From assembly GCA_013339765.2 (NCBI GenBank), contig CM023450.1, positions 189,552,688 to 189,616,687 of the forward strand: DNA of 64,000 bases, in the 5' to 3' direction. The notes beneath the pieces are model-generated. The model was not told the origin of the DNA. It worked only from the letters and a program-made list of their open reading frames with translations, and did no database searches. This document shows positions 1-13,000 of the stretch, piece by piece (positions within the stretch are counted from its first letter, which is position 1; each line of letters starts with the position of its first letter). Source of the DNA: Haemaphysalis longicornis. Lineage: Eukaryota > Arthropoda > Arachnida > Ixodida > Ixodidae. Made by a program: the position numbers and the translations under genes.

Positions 1-195
1 TACTTCATTTTACAAATCAGCGACGAAGCATGCCCACATGACTTCTACATAAGTTTATTGCCGCGGTTTATTTTCTCGCTGAATTTGCTTACAAATGCAC
101 GTCATAGAGTGAACCCATGCTTTCATTGTAACGGTTCAGTTTTCAACGCTAACTACATCACAGGTATTCACCCTTTCCGACCCTCTTGATTTCAG

Positions 196-338
196 GATTG
201 CGAAGCCCCACTTCTGGTTCATTAGTAATACAAACTGAGCAAGACGGCACCTCGTCTAAAAGCATTAGCTTCTGCCAGCAATTTGACGTTTTGTTTGAAG
301 ACTTGACCGTTGCGGAACACCTGTTTTATTTTGGCAAG
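196..338 (+). CDS. ABCA-type transporter, NBD1 exon (Q-loop)
   Basis: This is an internal exon of an ABC transporter of the A subfamily, a membrane protein that moves lipids or related compounds using ATP. It is bounded by a polypyrimidine tract plus AG (194-195) and a GTGAGT donor at 339. The first two bases complete a split glycine codon. Read in frame it gives GLRSPTSGSLVI, then FCQQFDVLFEDLTV and EHLFYFGK. This matches the segment after Walker A in ABCA domains (glycine-leucine, PTSG, the Q-loop glutamine, and the LT-EHL helix). It ends in phase 0 on lysine and joins directly to the exon at 22828. The Walker A exon must lie upstream of the window. No stop or frameshift is seen. The family call is firm; which ABCA member it is cannot be told. 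Confidence 0.9.
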
Positions 339-1300
339 GTGAGTTCCTGCGCTGGAAAAAGCTATGCCATGCTGAAATCACGTTAGAGATTGGTAAAAAC
401 CTTGGTTTTCTATTTCCACTGACAGTTAGCGAAGGCGCTTTTCTTGAGTGAAACGTGACAAGTACTGGTTGCGTATCTGTCCAGCGTAACAAAAAGAGAA
501 AATGTGAAAGCAGAAAGTGTCAATAAAGGAAAGTATTTGGAAAATTCTTCAGGAAAAACTAATTAAAAACGTGGTCCGCAACGTAACCTCCCTCGAGCAA
601 AAACTAGCCGACTTGTACGGTTTTAAGCCCTTCTGCCACCTTGCGTTATCGCAAGCTGTTCTGTTCTCAAGTCTCACGATGCCCTTGGAGGCAGCGAAAG
701 GATTAAGTTAAAATACTTTTGGTTTTATAACGTGATGTTTGTTGAAAAAAAAAACGAACATATCCAGGACAAGGTTTGTGGTACGCGCTATACCAATAAA
801 GAGGAAAAGGTAGTAAACCTACGTAAAGGTTTCAGCCCTTCGAGTAACTTACGCTCCATTTACGGTCAAGCAGAGTGCGAACATGCGCGACGGCCTAACG
901 CCCCTTCGTTAGGCGTGAAAAAAACAACTCCCTTAACGATCCTGTAGTAATTTCCAGCATGTCGTTCGTCACTCTGACGCGTTCGAAAACCCCCGTGCAT
1001 AGTCTTATTACCATGCGTCTGACTGCGCCGATCAAGAGTTAAACGGCTTGGGCTCGCACTTGAGTCGTATTCTTTCTAGAGTATTTCACTACACCGTAGA
1101 CGGTGTGGTGCCACCGAACTCGTTAGAGAAGAGAGTATAATAGGTAAGTGCAGTTCCTTATGGGCTTTATATTCGACTCGCAGCGGTGCGTTTACGCCGT
1201 CCCTTCACAGCCCAACACACCCTCTTCTTCCCAATAATTCGTAAAAGGAAAAGTTATTGTCACGTGAACGGATGGTGGGGTGGTCTTTACCAGCTCGGAG
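339..1300 (+). other. Start of 22.5-kb intron, no feature recognised
   Basis: This AT-moderate intronic sequence follows the first exon. I found no open frame with recognisable motifs, no terminal repeats and no RNA gene. It probably contains old, unrecognisable repeat sequence. Confidence 0.5.
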
Positions 1301-2470
1301 CAATGGACACAGGGAAGCCATTGACGTGTTTAACAACATACATTTAATGTACACTTGAAAAGCCTAACACAAAGCACTCAATAATGAAACTACACACAAA
1401 CGATAAACACTCAATCCCAAAATACAACTCGCATACAAACCCCTAACTTAACAGCTCAATATACAATTCAAATCAAAACCCAAAAGTATCTACCATAACG
1501 TTCTACACAATTCGTTCGAATCAACTAATTCTATCACCCTCTAGGTGATCTCACTAAGCCACAACTCCCTCGTTGTGTCCTATGACTGCGTCCCTATTGG
1601 ACTGGCCTACCCCGTCGTCGGCGCTGAAGTGTCGCACCCTTGCGTGGCCGCGACTCGGTGGTAGCCGTCCTCATCTCGCTTCGTCGGTGCCGGCGTTCGA
1701 TGCGCGCGGTCACTTCTTGGACGGCGTGGGCTCCGCGCGTCCTCACTTCTTTCCTCTGTGGCTACCCCCTGGTAGCCGCTCTCTCTGGAGGTCCTTGATG
1801 CCGGCGTTCGACGCGCGCGGTCATCCCTTCGGCGGCGTGCTTCCTCGGTGGCTACCCCCTGGTAGCCGCTGCCGCTGCAGGTTCCAGGTAGGCTCGGCCC
1901 CAACGTAGCCTTTCGGGGCCGTCGAGACGAACGTCGACGGAGCGTGGACGTTGGCCGCTGGTGCCCGACCGATGCCGGTGGGGCCACGAAGACACAGGTT
2001 CGTGGTGCACCTAGGATGACGGTGCCGATGCGCAGTCGGCCCGCTCCCGCCCAGGCTCGAATGGCATGGTCGATGGCCTGGCCGTGTCCCCCTGGCTCGT
2101 TCGTTGAAGCGCACGTGCTCCGGCCGCCTCCCGGTTTCTTCGGTTTCTTGCCTCCCCCTTCTCTTTGTGCGCCCCGATTTTATACCCTCTGGGCTCTCCT
2201 GTGGCGCACTCCCATTGGCTTCTTTCTTCCTCCCTGTGCTTATATGGCTATCTCGCCACTTGTCCCATGCATGGGCTTCCCTGATTGGCCGACCAGTGTG
2301 CTGCCACCTTTGCCCATGATTCCTTGCTGCGTCGGTGCTGGCGCTTGCTGATTGGTGCTCTCCTGGCACGCCCTTCAAAATTCTCGTTCCTTTGTTTTTT
2401 TCCTCTATTTTTCGGTGGTTTCATGCATCCCCTCTCGGGGGGGGGGTGCCCTGACACATGACAGTTATGT
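1301..2470. repeat. GC-rich block with imperfect tandem repeats
   Basis: An A/C-rich stretch (about 1340-1500) runs into a GC-rich block. Between about 1660 and 1880 it repeats a short module: TGGCTACCCCCTGGTAGCCG occurs at 1759 and again at 1849, and a GCCGGCGTTCGA-GCGCGCGGTCA module occurs near 1690 and 1801. The repeat spacing is about 90-110 bp. The module TGGCTACC-GGTAGCC is itself an inverted repeat. CCAAT-like and TATA-like words (for example TTATATGG near 2242) make a long terminal repeat possible, but I found no matching second copy. The long open frames here are compositional and are not claimed as genes. Confidence 0.45.
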
Positions 2471-2639
2471 TGTGGATGTTCAAAAGGAAACTTCCATAAC
2501 CTGTCTCATTAGGCCATGCCCGGAAGCATTGTGTCGGTATTTTGAGTATGGGTATTGTGCTTGTCCAGCGTCATATTGTTTCCGCATTTCGCATCTAAAC
2601 CGTAGAGTGCCCATCACTCCTTCTCTTTAATCTTGCTTC

Positions 2640-3480
2640 GAAAAGGCCGTTAAAAGCAACATATTTAAATATCATCAGCCGCATCCTCACTGCTGTGGCG
2701 CTTGTGGAATCTACACATTTCTAGCAAAGGGGTAAACGGTCCATTGGTGTACAGTAAAGATGGTTGTAGTTCGTTTCCCCGAAGTTCGGTGTCGATCAGG
2801 AACCCAATCGCCCGGGCTCCGGTTGATTTGACAGGAGGCTGGCAGGGCGATGGTGCTGAAGTTCTTGGAGGCGGCGGTCGAATTGACGAACTCGAGGCGT
2901 TCGGGTTGATTAAGTGAAACGAAGAGTTTATATACAGCTATTTACAGTAGGGAAACTGGGTACATCAGTAGTAAAAGGAAAACTTCCGACTTCAGCTAGA
3001 CGCTAGTTCCAAGTGCGTACAAATCACTGGAGCTTCTCAACTTCGTCTAACTCTCCTATCCTCGGAGCGTACACAAACCGCTCGAGAAACGACGGCCGAG
3101 ACTCTGTCTCGCCGCAGGATTCATCTAGTTGCCCGGTACGGCGCTTTACCCTAAACTTCCGACGCGATCCTAACCTCTAGCATGGGGGGCTCACAAATCC
3201 CAACCTAGCTTTAACGATCGAGACTTTTTGTCCCGCCGGGAACTGTCCAGCTCATCTCTCAGACAAGAACCCTTTCTAACGGCCAAGTTCGGCCTTATAA
3301 CACCTCCAGCTCACGCTCCCTCAGGAACGCCGCCGCAGCATTCATGCACGCGGAAGGGAGTGCCCAAGTTGACGTAGACAGCTGTCACTCATTGCACTAC
3401 GGAATATTCAATAAGGCGCCATCACCGTCTTTGGGTCAACGGCCCGCTCGCGGACGAGCAAGCGCGCGCGCCCCCGCGGG
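2640..3480 (-). repeat. Possible LTR-like sequence, minus strand
   Basis: On the minus strand this region carries a TATA-like GTATATAAACTC followed by a CTTCG initiator-like word (around 2920-2935), and a second TATAAGG-like word further upstream. The arrangement resembles an LTR promoter. No TG...CA pair, primer site or second copy was found, so the call is tentative. Confidence 0.25.
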
Positions 3481-3684
3481 GTGAGGACGAACATCGGCGA
3501 CAGTGCACTATGCCGAACGGAGCGCGTTAACAATGGAGGCTCGCGCGGCGGACGCTCCGGCGTCGGCAATTATCCCCTCCCCGTCGCACCACGCCGACGA
3601 TTCTCGGAACCCGGCGGTGCCGTTGCGTTTTCAATGGAGGATTATCTCCGTGGTTTCGGTCAGCAAGACAATCCGTCTCTTGTG

Positions 3685-4014
3685 CGTGCCGTGACAAATT
3701 GGCGTCGACGGCCCTGCAGTGTTGGCAGTGCTACGTCGCCAGACAGAGTGGCGAGTTCTCACGCGCCGCCCGGGCGCCTGGCGGCTGACCTCACGAGTGG
3801 GTCTTACAACTCCGTCGACACCGGCTGCGTCCTGAATGGGGGATCATCAAAACGGAATTCCGTTGGCCGGACTATCCGTCGCCCATACGTGCCGTGACGA
3901 ATCGGCGACGGCTGTCGCGTAGAGTCCCCAGTGTTGAGCCACCAGACAGAGTGGCGGGTTCTCACGCGCAGCCTCCGCGCCTGGCCACTGACCTCATAAG
4001 TGGACCTTACAGTG
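3685..4014. repeat. Two-unit tandem duplication, period ~203 bp
   Basis: A block starting CGTGCCGTGACAAATTGG at 3685 recurs at 3888. Both units contain a CCAGACAGAGTGGCG-GTTCTCACGCG segment and a CCTCA-AAGTGG-CTTACA segment. The units have diverged by substitutions and small indels. No protein family is recognisable in the overlapping open frames. Confidence 0.6.
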
Positions 4015-6430
4015 TACCTTGTGATGTAAAAGAGAGCGCACGGCCCCAACTCACCCTGCCTTGTTCTGCCATGTCTCATAGTTCCTTCGAATTTAAGGTG
4101 ACGTTGATTTCTGGCCACTAAAGTCATGACTCAACAAAGCAGATTTCACAGAAGCCAACGCATCCTAAGCCATGCCAACGGTGTATTCACCTCCACTCTT
4201 CATATGGATCTCGTGCCGGACGGCGCGACAGCTGCGTAGCTGGATTACAAAAGTGTGCGTTCGGTTCCTTCATATTATTCAGGGACGCGGTGAGTGTCAA
4301 CAGCAGGGGAAGATTGTCGGCGGGGCATAGCTCCCTCATGTGAATTAGCTGCTGTTGCAAGGACACCGGGACGCAAGCGGAGCTGGCTAGACTACGCCTG
4401 TAGCGTCTTTAGAGCGAACGATGAGATGAAAATAACAACTTGGCAGACATAAGACCACATCCCAAAGAGAGAGCCGATCGCGAACACAACACGCCGGTGT
4501 CGCACGCGGAGCTAGGTTGGCGAGCTTTCTCTCGCTCTCATGCCGAAGTAAATATTTCATATCAGTGTGCCCGACAACAACGTGGCCCACGCGTTCTTTT
4601 AAGAGGAACGCAAATGAGAAATAAATGTCGAGGGAAAAGAGGGAAAGCTTATTGTTAAAACTTCAATTACTATATGTATACAATTTATGAATTATTTGAG
4701 CTCTACGACGGGGTCCGGAAACCCTTCATATGAGTCTTCAGGGAAGCAGTGGCATGCTTTCAGCCTTTAAACGCTTGACGGCACAGGTGTGTTTTTGTCA
4801 TAGGAAAATGTGGGGATAGTCAATGCGTCGATTGGCTTCGGCACAGCCAATTTTGGGTTTGCGTATCATCTGCAAGTTGGCATGTCTCCATGTAGCCAAG
4901 GTGAGAGCGGTATTTCAAGATCCTTGAAGCGTTCGCAGGTCTTCGGACAGTCGAATATATTGAAATGTGGCGAATCAATGTTGTTCTAGTTCCAAGCACC
5001 AATGAGCAAAAAAGCCGGCGTCGGCGTCAGCGTCGTAGACTGGAACAATAAAATGGCTCTCGAAGAAGTTTGATATACGCACGGCGTTCCTGAATGCGAG
5101 CTTAAACTCCACATTAGTGAGAGGGGGCCGTACTTGTCAGAACACCACCGATTAAGTAAGCTGAAGAACGTAGACAAACGAGCGAGCAGACAAGCACCGA
5201 AGTTCGCCATTGTCGTAGCTCTCCTTTCACACAACGGCAGGAACCAGCAGCGGCGCATCGCGTAGGAGACAGACCGAAGCCATTCAAAAGCGTTAAGATG
5301 GATCGCAAAGCAAAGCGTCTCAAGCGCCAAGATTACAAAGACAGACAACACTGCGCGGAACCAAGGCGCCTCAGCCGTTCAAACGAACGGTCATGATGCT
5401 TTCGATTCGAAACGCACAAGTGCTTCCATGTCCTTGGGCATTTCTCTCGCGTGAGAATGAGTAGTGCTACTATAAAAGCGGTTTGGTCGCTGCCATGGAG
5501 TTTCGTCAAATATTTTCGTGGCCTTGATCAACAAATCATAACTCCAAGTAATGTCAGGGTGTTCTCTAACTTAGAAGCAACCTTGCTTCGCTAGGGCCGC
5601 CGTGTCATTGAGTAGTGCAAATTCAAGGGCGCTGGTTGATTGTTACGATTTACGCCTAATGTCAAATTGGTGGAGGTATCCTTATGTATGGCGGAAACAT
5701 CTGAACCCCCCAACCGTAGGATAGAATAAAGGTTGCGCATTCTTTTTGCCCCTCATGGGGAGGGCGGGTGACATGTCGTCTAGTTTTTTTGGGCTGCAAA
5801 AAGCGGCACACGATTGTTCAAAGTAACCATTACACGCCCCTGGTGGCAACATTGTCACCTCCTAAAGTTTCTACAATATGGCAAACGACTCTATGGCTTC
5901 GCTTCTGGAAATCCTCAACTCAGTCTGTGCCTCCAGTCCCGTCCTCTACTCACCGAAAGTTGCTGTGATATGACTTATTCTAATACGGAGAAAAGTTCCT
6001 CATGAGGACAAACTCAGATCCATATTACTTATGTGCGGTGCGAGAAAGGTGATGGAAAAAAATCCCGCCATCTTCACGAAGTGAATGATGATGAGAGGGC
6101 CGAAGCTAAAATGCTTATCGGTAAAACTGGGGAACATTCACCCGCACGTCATATAAAGACTCGACACGTCAAGCTTACCACCGCTCCGTTGACAAGCCCG
6201 TCGACGACGTCGATGTTTGTGGTGATTATGTAGGGCTTGTTTGGGACGATGAGAATCTCCATGGGTAAGTTGGTGAATTCGGTGTGTGACATTTTAGCCA
6301 CCTTGGCCGTCGCCTTCTGCAGACTGTCTTGTGTCGCGTACCCCCGGTACGTGTCTTGAGCTCGCAGGCGACGAACGACAACCTCTTCTTCTTCCTCTCC
6401 TCCTTGTTGGGTAGCAACGACCGCGTTGAA
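4015..6430. other. Intronic stretch, no feature recognised
   Basis: I scanned both strands and saw only short chance open frames with no motif. There are no clear terminal repeats or RNA genes. The right limit is the 3' tail of LINE A at 6431. Confidence 0.45.
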
Positions 6431-6474
6431 GTTCAGTTCAGTTCAGTAAAACTTTATTGAGGTAGGGGAAGGGA

Positions 6475-9400
6475 TTAAAGGGAGAAACTTGCGTGGAGTC
6501 CTCTTTCCAGGGCCCCAGAAGCTTGTGCCCCGGCCCAGGCCCTGTCGATCAGCTGGCGCTGGTCTTCCAAGGCCTCGCTGGCCAGAGTCGCCTCCAACGT
6601 TTCTAGTGAATGAGGTGTATTGTTCTCTGTTTGCCATATAACTGGACAATTCCATATGGTGTGGAAAAGGGTGGCTTTTTCATTGCATTGATAACAGTCC
6701 TCACTAAATCTGTCTGGGAACATAAGCGCCAGCCTTGAGTTGTGTGGGAATGTGTTGGTTTGTATTCTTCTCAGTGTTTGTGCATCGTGGGCGTTTAGGG
6801 CCATGTGAGGAGCGGGTAGCGTTCTCCTTTCAAGTCTTTTTCTTTTAAGACGTTCTCCGTAGGATTCGTATGGTGGAAGGGCGTAGGAGTGGTCCTCGTC
6901 GCTGCGGTTCGTAAGACTTCTCGCAAGCGAGTCAGCGCCCTCGTTCCCTTCCAAGCCTTCGTGCGCAGGGCACCATGTAATGTTGTGTACACGGTTCAGC
7001 TCCCTTGGGATGATATGTTTAGAGCCAATGGGTATTACTCCGGCAGTGATGTTTTTGATGGCTCTGGTCGAGTCCGTGATGATGTTTAAGCTCATGTCAT
7101 TTGCTTCTCCCCACCTGATAGATATCAGAACAGCACTGGTTTTCGGCTCATCAGTGTCCTGTTTTCTAAGGGTGGCGTAGTCTATGGGGGAGCCTTTGAA
7201 GTCGACAACTGCTGCAATGGAAGAGCCGTGTGGTGTCTTACTTGCGTCAGTGTAGACAGTGTTTACGTTATTTCCAAACTTTCTTCTTAGAAAATTAGTC
7301 CTTGCTATTCTCCTTTCCTTGTTGAAGGTTTTGTCCATGTGTTTGGGTATAGGTAGGGTTTTTATTCCCTTCCTTTGGTCTGGTGATAGTTCTATCGTTC
7401 TATTCAAGAATTCTTTTTCTGCCGGAGAGCCAATGTTGGATAGGATTGCTCGGCCTGTGCGAGTTTTGAGTAGTCGTTCTTTTTGGTTAGCGAGCACTGC
7501 ATCCCTTATTTCTTCGAATGTGTTGCACACTCCGAGATCGTACAGCTTTTGATTAGCTGTGTAGATGGGGAGGCCGAGTGCTGTTTTATGGGCTGCTCTA
7601 ATTGTCGCATTGATCTTATTGAGGTGGTTACCCTTTAGAATGTGGAAGGATAGGCTGTAAGCTACTCTGCTAATTAATAGGGCTTGGGTAATCCTCAGCG
7701 TGTCCTCTTCTCTCATTCCGTTTCGGGTTCTGGTGATTCATCTTATAATCTTGGGTAATTGTTGGGTGGTTTTGGCGACTCTTTTTAGAGTTTCGTCGGC
7801 TCCGTTGTTGCGTTGGATTACCATGCCCAAGATTCTTATTTGGCTTCTCTCAGGGATTGGTTTCCAGTCTATGTAGAGTAACGTTTGCTTTTCATGGCCT
7901 AAGGCGAATACTCTGACTAGCTCTGATTTTTCAGGGGCGCATTGCAACCCGTTGTTGGCCGCAAGTTCTGCGATTTCATTGATTGCGTTTTGCAGCATTT
8001 GGATTTTTTTGTTTCTGTTGCCTTTTTTTTGTCCATAGGGTGATATCGTCCGCGTAAATTGCAGCCCCGAGTTGGTCGTATTCTGTGATCCTTTTTGCTA
8101 TCTCTATCATAGTGATGTTAAAGAGAAGCGGTGAGATGATAGATCCCTGTGGTGTGCCTTTGTTGGGCATGTCAAAGAGATCTGACTTCGTGTCTTCAAT
8201 GCAAATGGTAGCCGTTCTGTCGGACAGGAATGCTTTCACGTAGCGGAATGCTTTATCCCCGCATTCTAGCCTCTCTAGAGCTGTCAATATGGCGTCATGT
8301 GTTACGTTATCGAAAGCTCCTTTGAGGTCTGTGCCAGGATAAATTTTTCCCCTTCTTCCTTCTTTTTGAAGATATCGTGCTGGAGTTGGATAAAGGCGCC
8401 CTGTGTAGCTAGGCCTTTCCGGAAGCCTATCATGCAGTGGGGGAATGAGTTTTTCGTTTCGAGATGTTTGGAAAGCCTGTTGGTTATGATTTTTTCCAGT
8501 AGTTTTCCCAGAGATGAGGTTAGTGAGATTGGCCTCAAGTTGCCAATGTCAGGGGGTTTGCCAGGCTTCGGTATGGTTATTATCTCGGAGTGTTTCCAGG
8601 ATGGTGGTATTGTACCGGGTATCCAAATTTTTTCGTTGAAGTATTTGGTGAGCTGTTCTATTTGTCGGTCACTTAAGTTTCTTATTATACAGTTGATTAT
8701 TCCGTCTCTGCCGGCTGCTCCTTTTCTTTTTGTTCCCATTATGGCTGCGAAGACTTCTTCTTTATTAATGGGGCGATCTAGAGTCTCGTTCGCCGGACCT
8801 TCGTATCTTTTGTTTGTTTCCTCAATCGGACTATTAAATCCATATTTTTCCTTCACGGCATGGATGAGTTGCTCGTTTGTACCCTTGAACAGGTGGGCAA
8901 CTCTTTTCAGGTTGTGTTTACTCTCCCGTTTTGTGCCCTCTGGGTTGTGCAGACTTTTGATGATGTTCCATGTTTTGGATGTGCTAAGAGTGTTCTTCAG
9001 GGTGTCACAGAAATCGCTCCAGTTTTGTCTGGAGAGGTCTCTCTGCGTATTCTCTAGCTCTGCCTTTGTTATGTTCTTGATCCGTCTTTTCAGAACCTTG
9101 TTGCTTTTCTGGCTTTTCCATCTTTTAACTAGTTTGGCTCTTTTATCCCATATATTCGCTAGGTATCTGTCAATGCAGGCGAAGGTTTCATCCTCCGAGA
9201 CGGCTTTGGTTGCTTTGTTGTGTTCATCTAATATTTTACTGCTCCATTCGTCTATGTCATGACTGGCGTCGTCTGGGCACTCGCTGCTTAGGGCTGCTCT
9301 GAATTTGTCCCAGTCAGTAATTTTCTGTTTCCTGCCTTTATCTTTGCACCAACTGGTTTTGGTGGTGATGCGAATGATATCATGGTCACTTCCCAGGTTT

Positions 9401-10035
9401 TCTTTGGTATTTATCCATGTAGTACATTTGTCCGATCCTCTTGTGCAGGTTAGATCGGGACATGTGTCCCTGGAGCGGCAGTTACCGTTACGCGTTGTGG
9501 TTTCGATTTCATTGATGTATATAAAGTCGTAGTATTCTGCTGCGGTTAGAATGTTTCCTCCTTTCTTAGAGTTAAAGTTGTAGTCCCATTCCTTGTGTGG
9601 GGCGTTGAAGTCTCCTGTGATTAGGATATTATTATTTCTGGCTCTTTGGTGCAATTCTCTAAATATTGGATCGAAGTCTTCATCTGGGCTGGATGGTGGG
9701 CTATAGATGTTTAGTAAAAAGAGGCTTTTCTTTCTGCGAGAGTTGGGTATTATTTCGACGATGTTTGCTGTGGGGGATCGTGAGATAGCCTTGTACTCAA
9801 TCGCCGTGATGTCCTTTTTCACGTATATTGCGGCACGTTGGTCCGGGGATAACGAAGTTCTAGTGTATCCTTACGACCGACTTGCGAATTACTTCTTGTA
9901 GCAGAGTATATCTGGTTTGTGATCTTGTGTGTCGATGAAAGTTTCAAGTGAGCTTTTCTTGCTTATGATACCTCTGCAGTTCCATTGACATATAAGGAGT
10001 TGTTCTGTTGGTGGGCTATCCCTGTTTCTAGTGGC
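6475..10035 (-). pseudogene. LINE A ORF2: endonuclease / reverse transcriptase / RNase H
   Basis: Reading 10035 to 6475 on the minus strand, the order is an apurinic-type endonuclease opening with QWNCRGI, then LITGDFNAPHKEWD and GSDHDI. Next is reverse transcriptase with GFRKGLATQGA, KGTPQGS and the catalytic YADDITLW. RNase H follows (VYTDASK, ITDSTRAI, WCPAHEGLEGNEGADSLAR), and last a C-x2-C...H...C tail (CYQCNEKATLFHTIWNC). Frame is lost near 9900 (stop early in the endonuclease), near 8330 before the palm, and near 7990 after the YADD box; an in-frame TGA lies at 7735-7737. All catalytic motifs remain visible. It starts directly after the ORF1 stop at 10043, as usual for two-ORF LINEs. 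It would have driven target-primed reverse transcription of its own RNA. Confidence 0.9.
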
Positions 10036-10042
10036 AGGCGTT

Positions 10043-13000
10043 CTACGGGTCTTCCTCCTCGTGATCTTTCATCGATTCGTTTAATTCGGAGTCCGACGTG
10101 ATGGAGTTAGCATCTAGTGCAATTTGCTTCCTTTGTCTAGGGCTCGTTGGCGAATCGGATTTTTTCTTAGTTTCGTTCTGCTTCCTTTGGGTTAGTTTCT
10201 GTTGTTCTGCTTGTATTATGTCTAGGCGATTATGTATGGCTTCTTGCATTTGTACAAGGAAGAGGCCTATGCCGGAAGGGTCATTTAGCAGCGCAGGTGG
10301 TACCTGGGGTTGTGGTATTGGTGCTGGTGGTGGACTAAGCATGAACCTTGCATTGCGGCTCCTTTCTAGGGGTTCCTGCTTTTTGTAGGGTCCTGTCAGT
10401 TTCTGACGTAACGAGGCAATTTCGGCCATGCATTCGGCGAGTTGTTCTTTTAGTGACTCAATAATTCTACTTTGCCTATCCTTCTTCGTTAGTGCGCGTT
10501 CTGTCTGTGTGCTGGATTTTGGGGAGGCGACTACGGAGCAGCTCACCTTAAGTTGCTTGGTTGACTTGGGCGTCTCCCGTCTCTCTTGGGCAGCGTGTTT
10601 CATTCCTGATGGGGCGTTGGTTCCTGCCTCCTTGGGCCAGCTCGAACCGGGTCCTTTGATTCGGAGGGTCGCTGCTGTGTCAAGGCTTTTGTAGACGTCG
10701 GCTCCTTCAGTCAGGGCTGGCCAGTCTTCATCGAACCATCTAGGTCGCTCGTGTTTCTTGGGTGACTTGTTTCTGTTACCGGGTGGAATTTTGGGCTTCC
10801 TGAACTTTAGTTCACACTCCTTGGATCCCGTTGGGTGTTCCTTCTGGCAAAGCGCGCATTTGGGTAAACATTTGTGTTCTTGCGGATTTTCCATGCCGCA
10901 TGTTGAGCAGATGTTGACGTCGGGAGTAGGGCACACATCGGCTCTGTGCCCTGTCTTTCTGCAGATTTGGCATATCTGTATCGTTGCTCTGTATAAGAAG
11001 CAGGTCATCTCTCCGCCGTAGTAGTATACTGCGCGCGGGGCTGTGTTGCCTTCGAATGTGATGAGGGCTGTTGATGACTTGCCAAGCATTCGTGCATGGA
11101 CTATTTTTGTGTTGAGAGTTCTCACGCGGAGCGCCTTCATAAGTTCTTCCGATGTCGTTCCAGGTTCGAAACCGTGTACGACGCCCTTTGTTTCTTTTTT
11201 GGAGTACGCTACGTACGAGGTGACTTCGTGTCTGTTTCCTCCTACTTGAATGCTGTCGATGTTGCAGAACTCGTTGGCCGCTTCTTTCTTTGGCGTGCTG
11301 ACGAGGATAATGTTGGATCACCATTTGGGCCTTACAACGGCTTCTTGAAGGTTCTTCGCGCCGTTGGGGCAGGCACGCGCGATGGCTTGAGTTAGCTGAG
11401 GCACGGTGAAAGATCTGATCGGGAGGCCTTTCTTGGTCTTGATTATTATTTTGAAGTCCTCTTTGGGGAGGTTTGGGGTTCTCCTCTTGTTCGCGATGTG
11501 GCCTTTCGGTGCCCGTTGTTTCTTCTCCTCCGTCGTCACTGGTCTGCTAGGAGCGGCTTCTTGGAGTCGCAGCTCTTTTTTCATTTTCTGCTTTGTCCGC
11601 CTGCTGATGGCTTGTTCCCACGAGGCGTCGTAATTCTCCTTCTTTTGTTCTTGCTCTTCGTCATACTGTAGCGCTTCTGTAGCGTTCTCGTTCCTTGTAG
11701 TGGCGGGTCCCGTTCTCTGTTCGTTTTGTACTGTGCCCAGATCCTACTCTTGGTTTTATCACCTTACGGGCGACGCACGAACATCACGGTGGCCGACGGC
11801 ATAATTCTAAGAACAAGAGACGGGACCGTCATCCCTCACGTAAAGACCTTGCGAGTCTTGGGCTTACACCTCGACGCGCGTGGATGCAACGGCTTCACCG
11901 TAAATAAGCTCGAAACCAAAGTGACCACAGCAATCAGATTAATCCGGAAAATATCCACGCGCTATGCGGGCATGAAGAGGCCAGCCTCCTCGCTTGGTAC
12001 AATCTTTGCCATTAGCCAATCGCATACGTGGCCGCCTATCAACAATTGGAAGACAGCGGAACGCCAAAAGCTCAACGCACTCATCCGCAAGGCGTATAAG
12101 ATGGCGACAGGCCTATACATCCACACCAGTCGGAGAAGCTCTCGAATTAGGCGTACCACAACACTCTCGAAGAAATTGCCGAGGCTCAGCGCACAGCGCA
12201 AACGTACGAGGCTACTGCAGACCCGTACTGGGCGACACTCCTGGACCGCCTGGGCTTTCGCAAGCAAGAATCACAACGTCGTAACAGCGAACAATCACTA
12301 CCCCTGCCACGAAATCTCCTACACAACCTACGTATATGTCCCATCCCCAGACATATGCATCCAGACCACAACCGAGAACGACCGACTCGCGAGAGCCAAG
12401 GCCCCTACCGCCACTCCGCCACGGACCCAGGAGCCTTCTACGTCGACGTTCGCTCAACACCCAGGTCGACCAGACACCTACACCAGCAGTGGTGATAGCC
12501 GCCACCACTGGCGACCTATACACGGCGGGCAGCATCAAAGCCAACGACACGAAAAACGCTGAAAGGAAATGGCCATCGCCTTGGCGTTCACTAATCCGAA
12601 ATGCTCCACGGTGTTAAGTGACTCTCGCTCAGCGATCACCAGTTATGCTACAAACAGTGTGACCCCCAGTGTTGTGAGGGTGTGCGGTACCCTACCCCCC
12701 CGGTCGGCACCAGTGACTATAAGATGGTTCCCGGCACACGTGGGCCATTGAACTCACGAGAAGGGCACAGCAACCGCAACGAGGAGGCGGACCGGACTGC
12801 ACACGCGCTTACCAGCCGCGAAGCGTCCGAGAGTCCGAGCTCCCACCAGGGTTGCAGGTGCCTGAGAAACGACACCACTCACCACATACAGGGAGATCCT
12901 GGAGTGGTACCGACATAGCCGCAGGACCTTTCCCCCCACCCCATCCCAAAATTAACAAGGAAAGAGTCAGTGGTATATAGACAATTGCAGACGAACTCTC

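Noticed and set aside
1573..2378. Long overlapping ORFs on both strands
   Set aside because: Low-complexity, GC-rich tandem repeats produce open frames in several phases; none has a motif.
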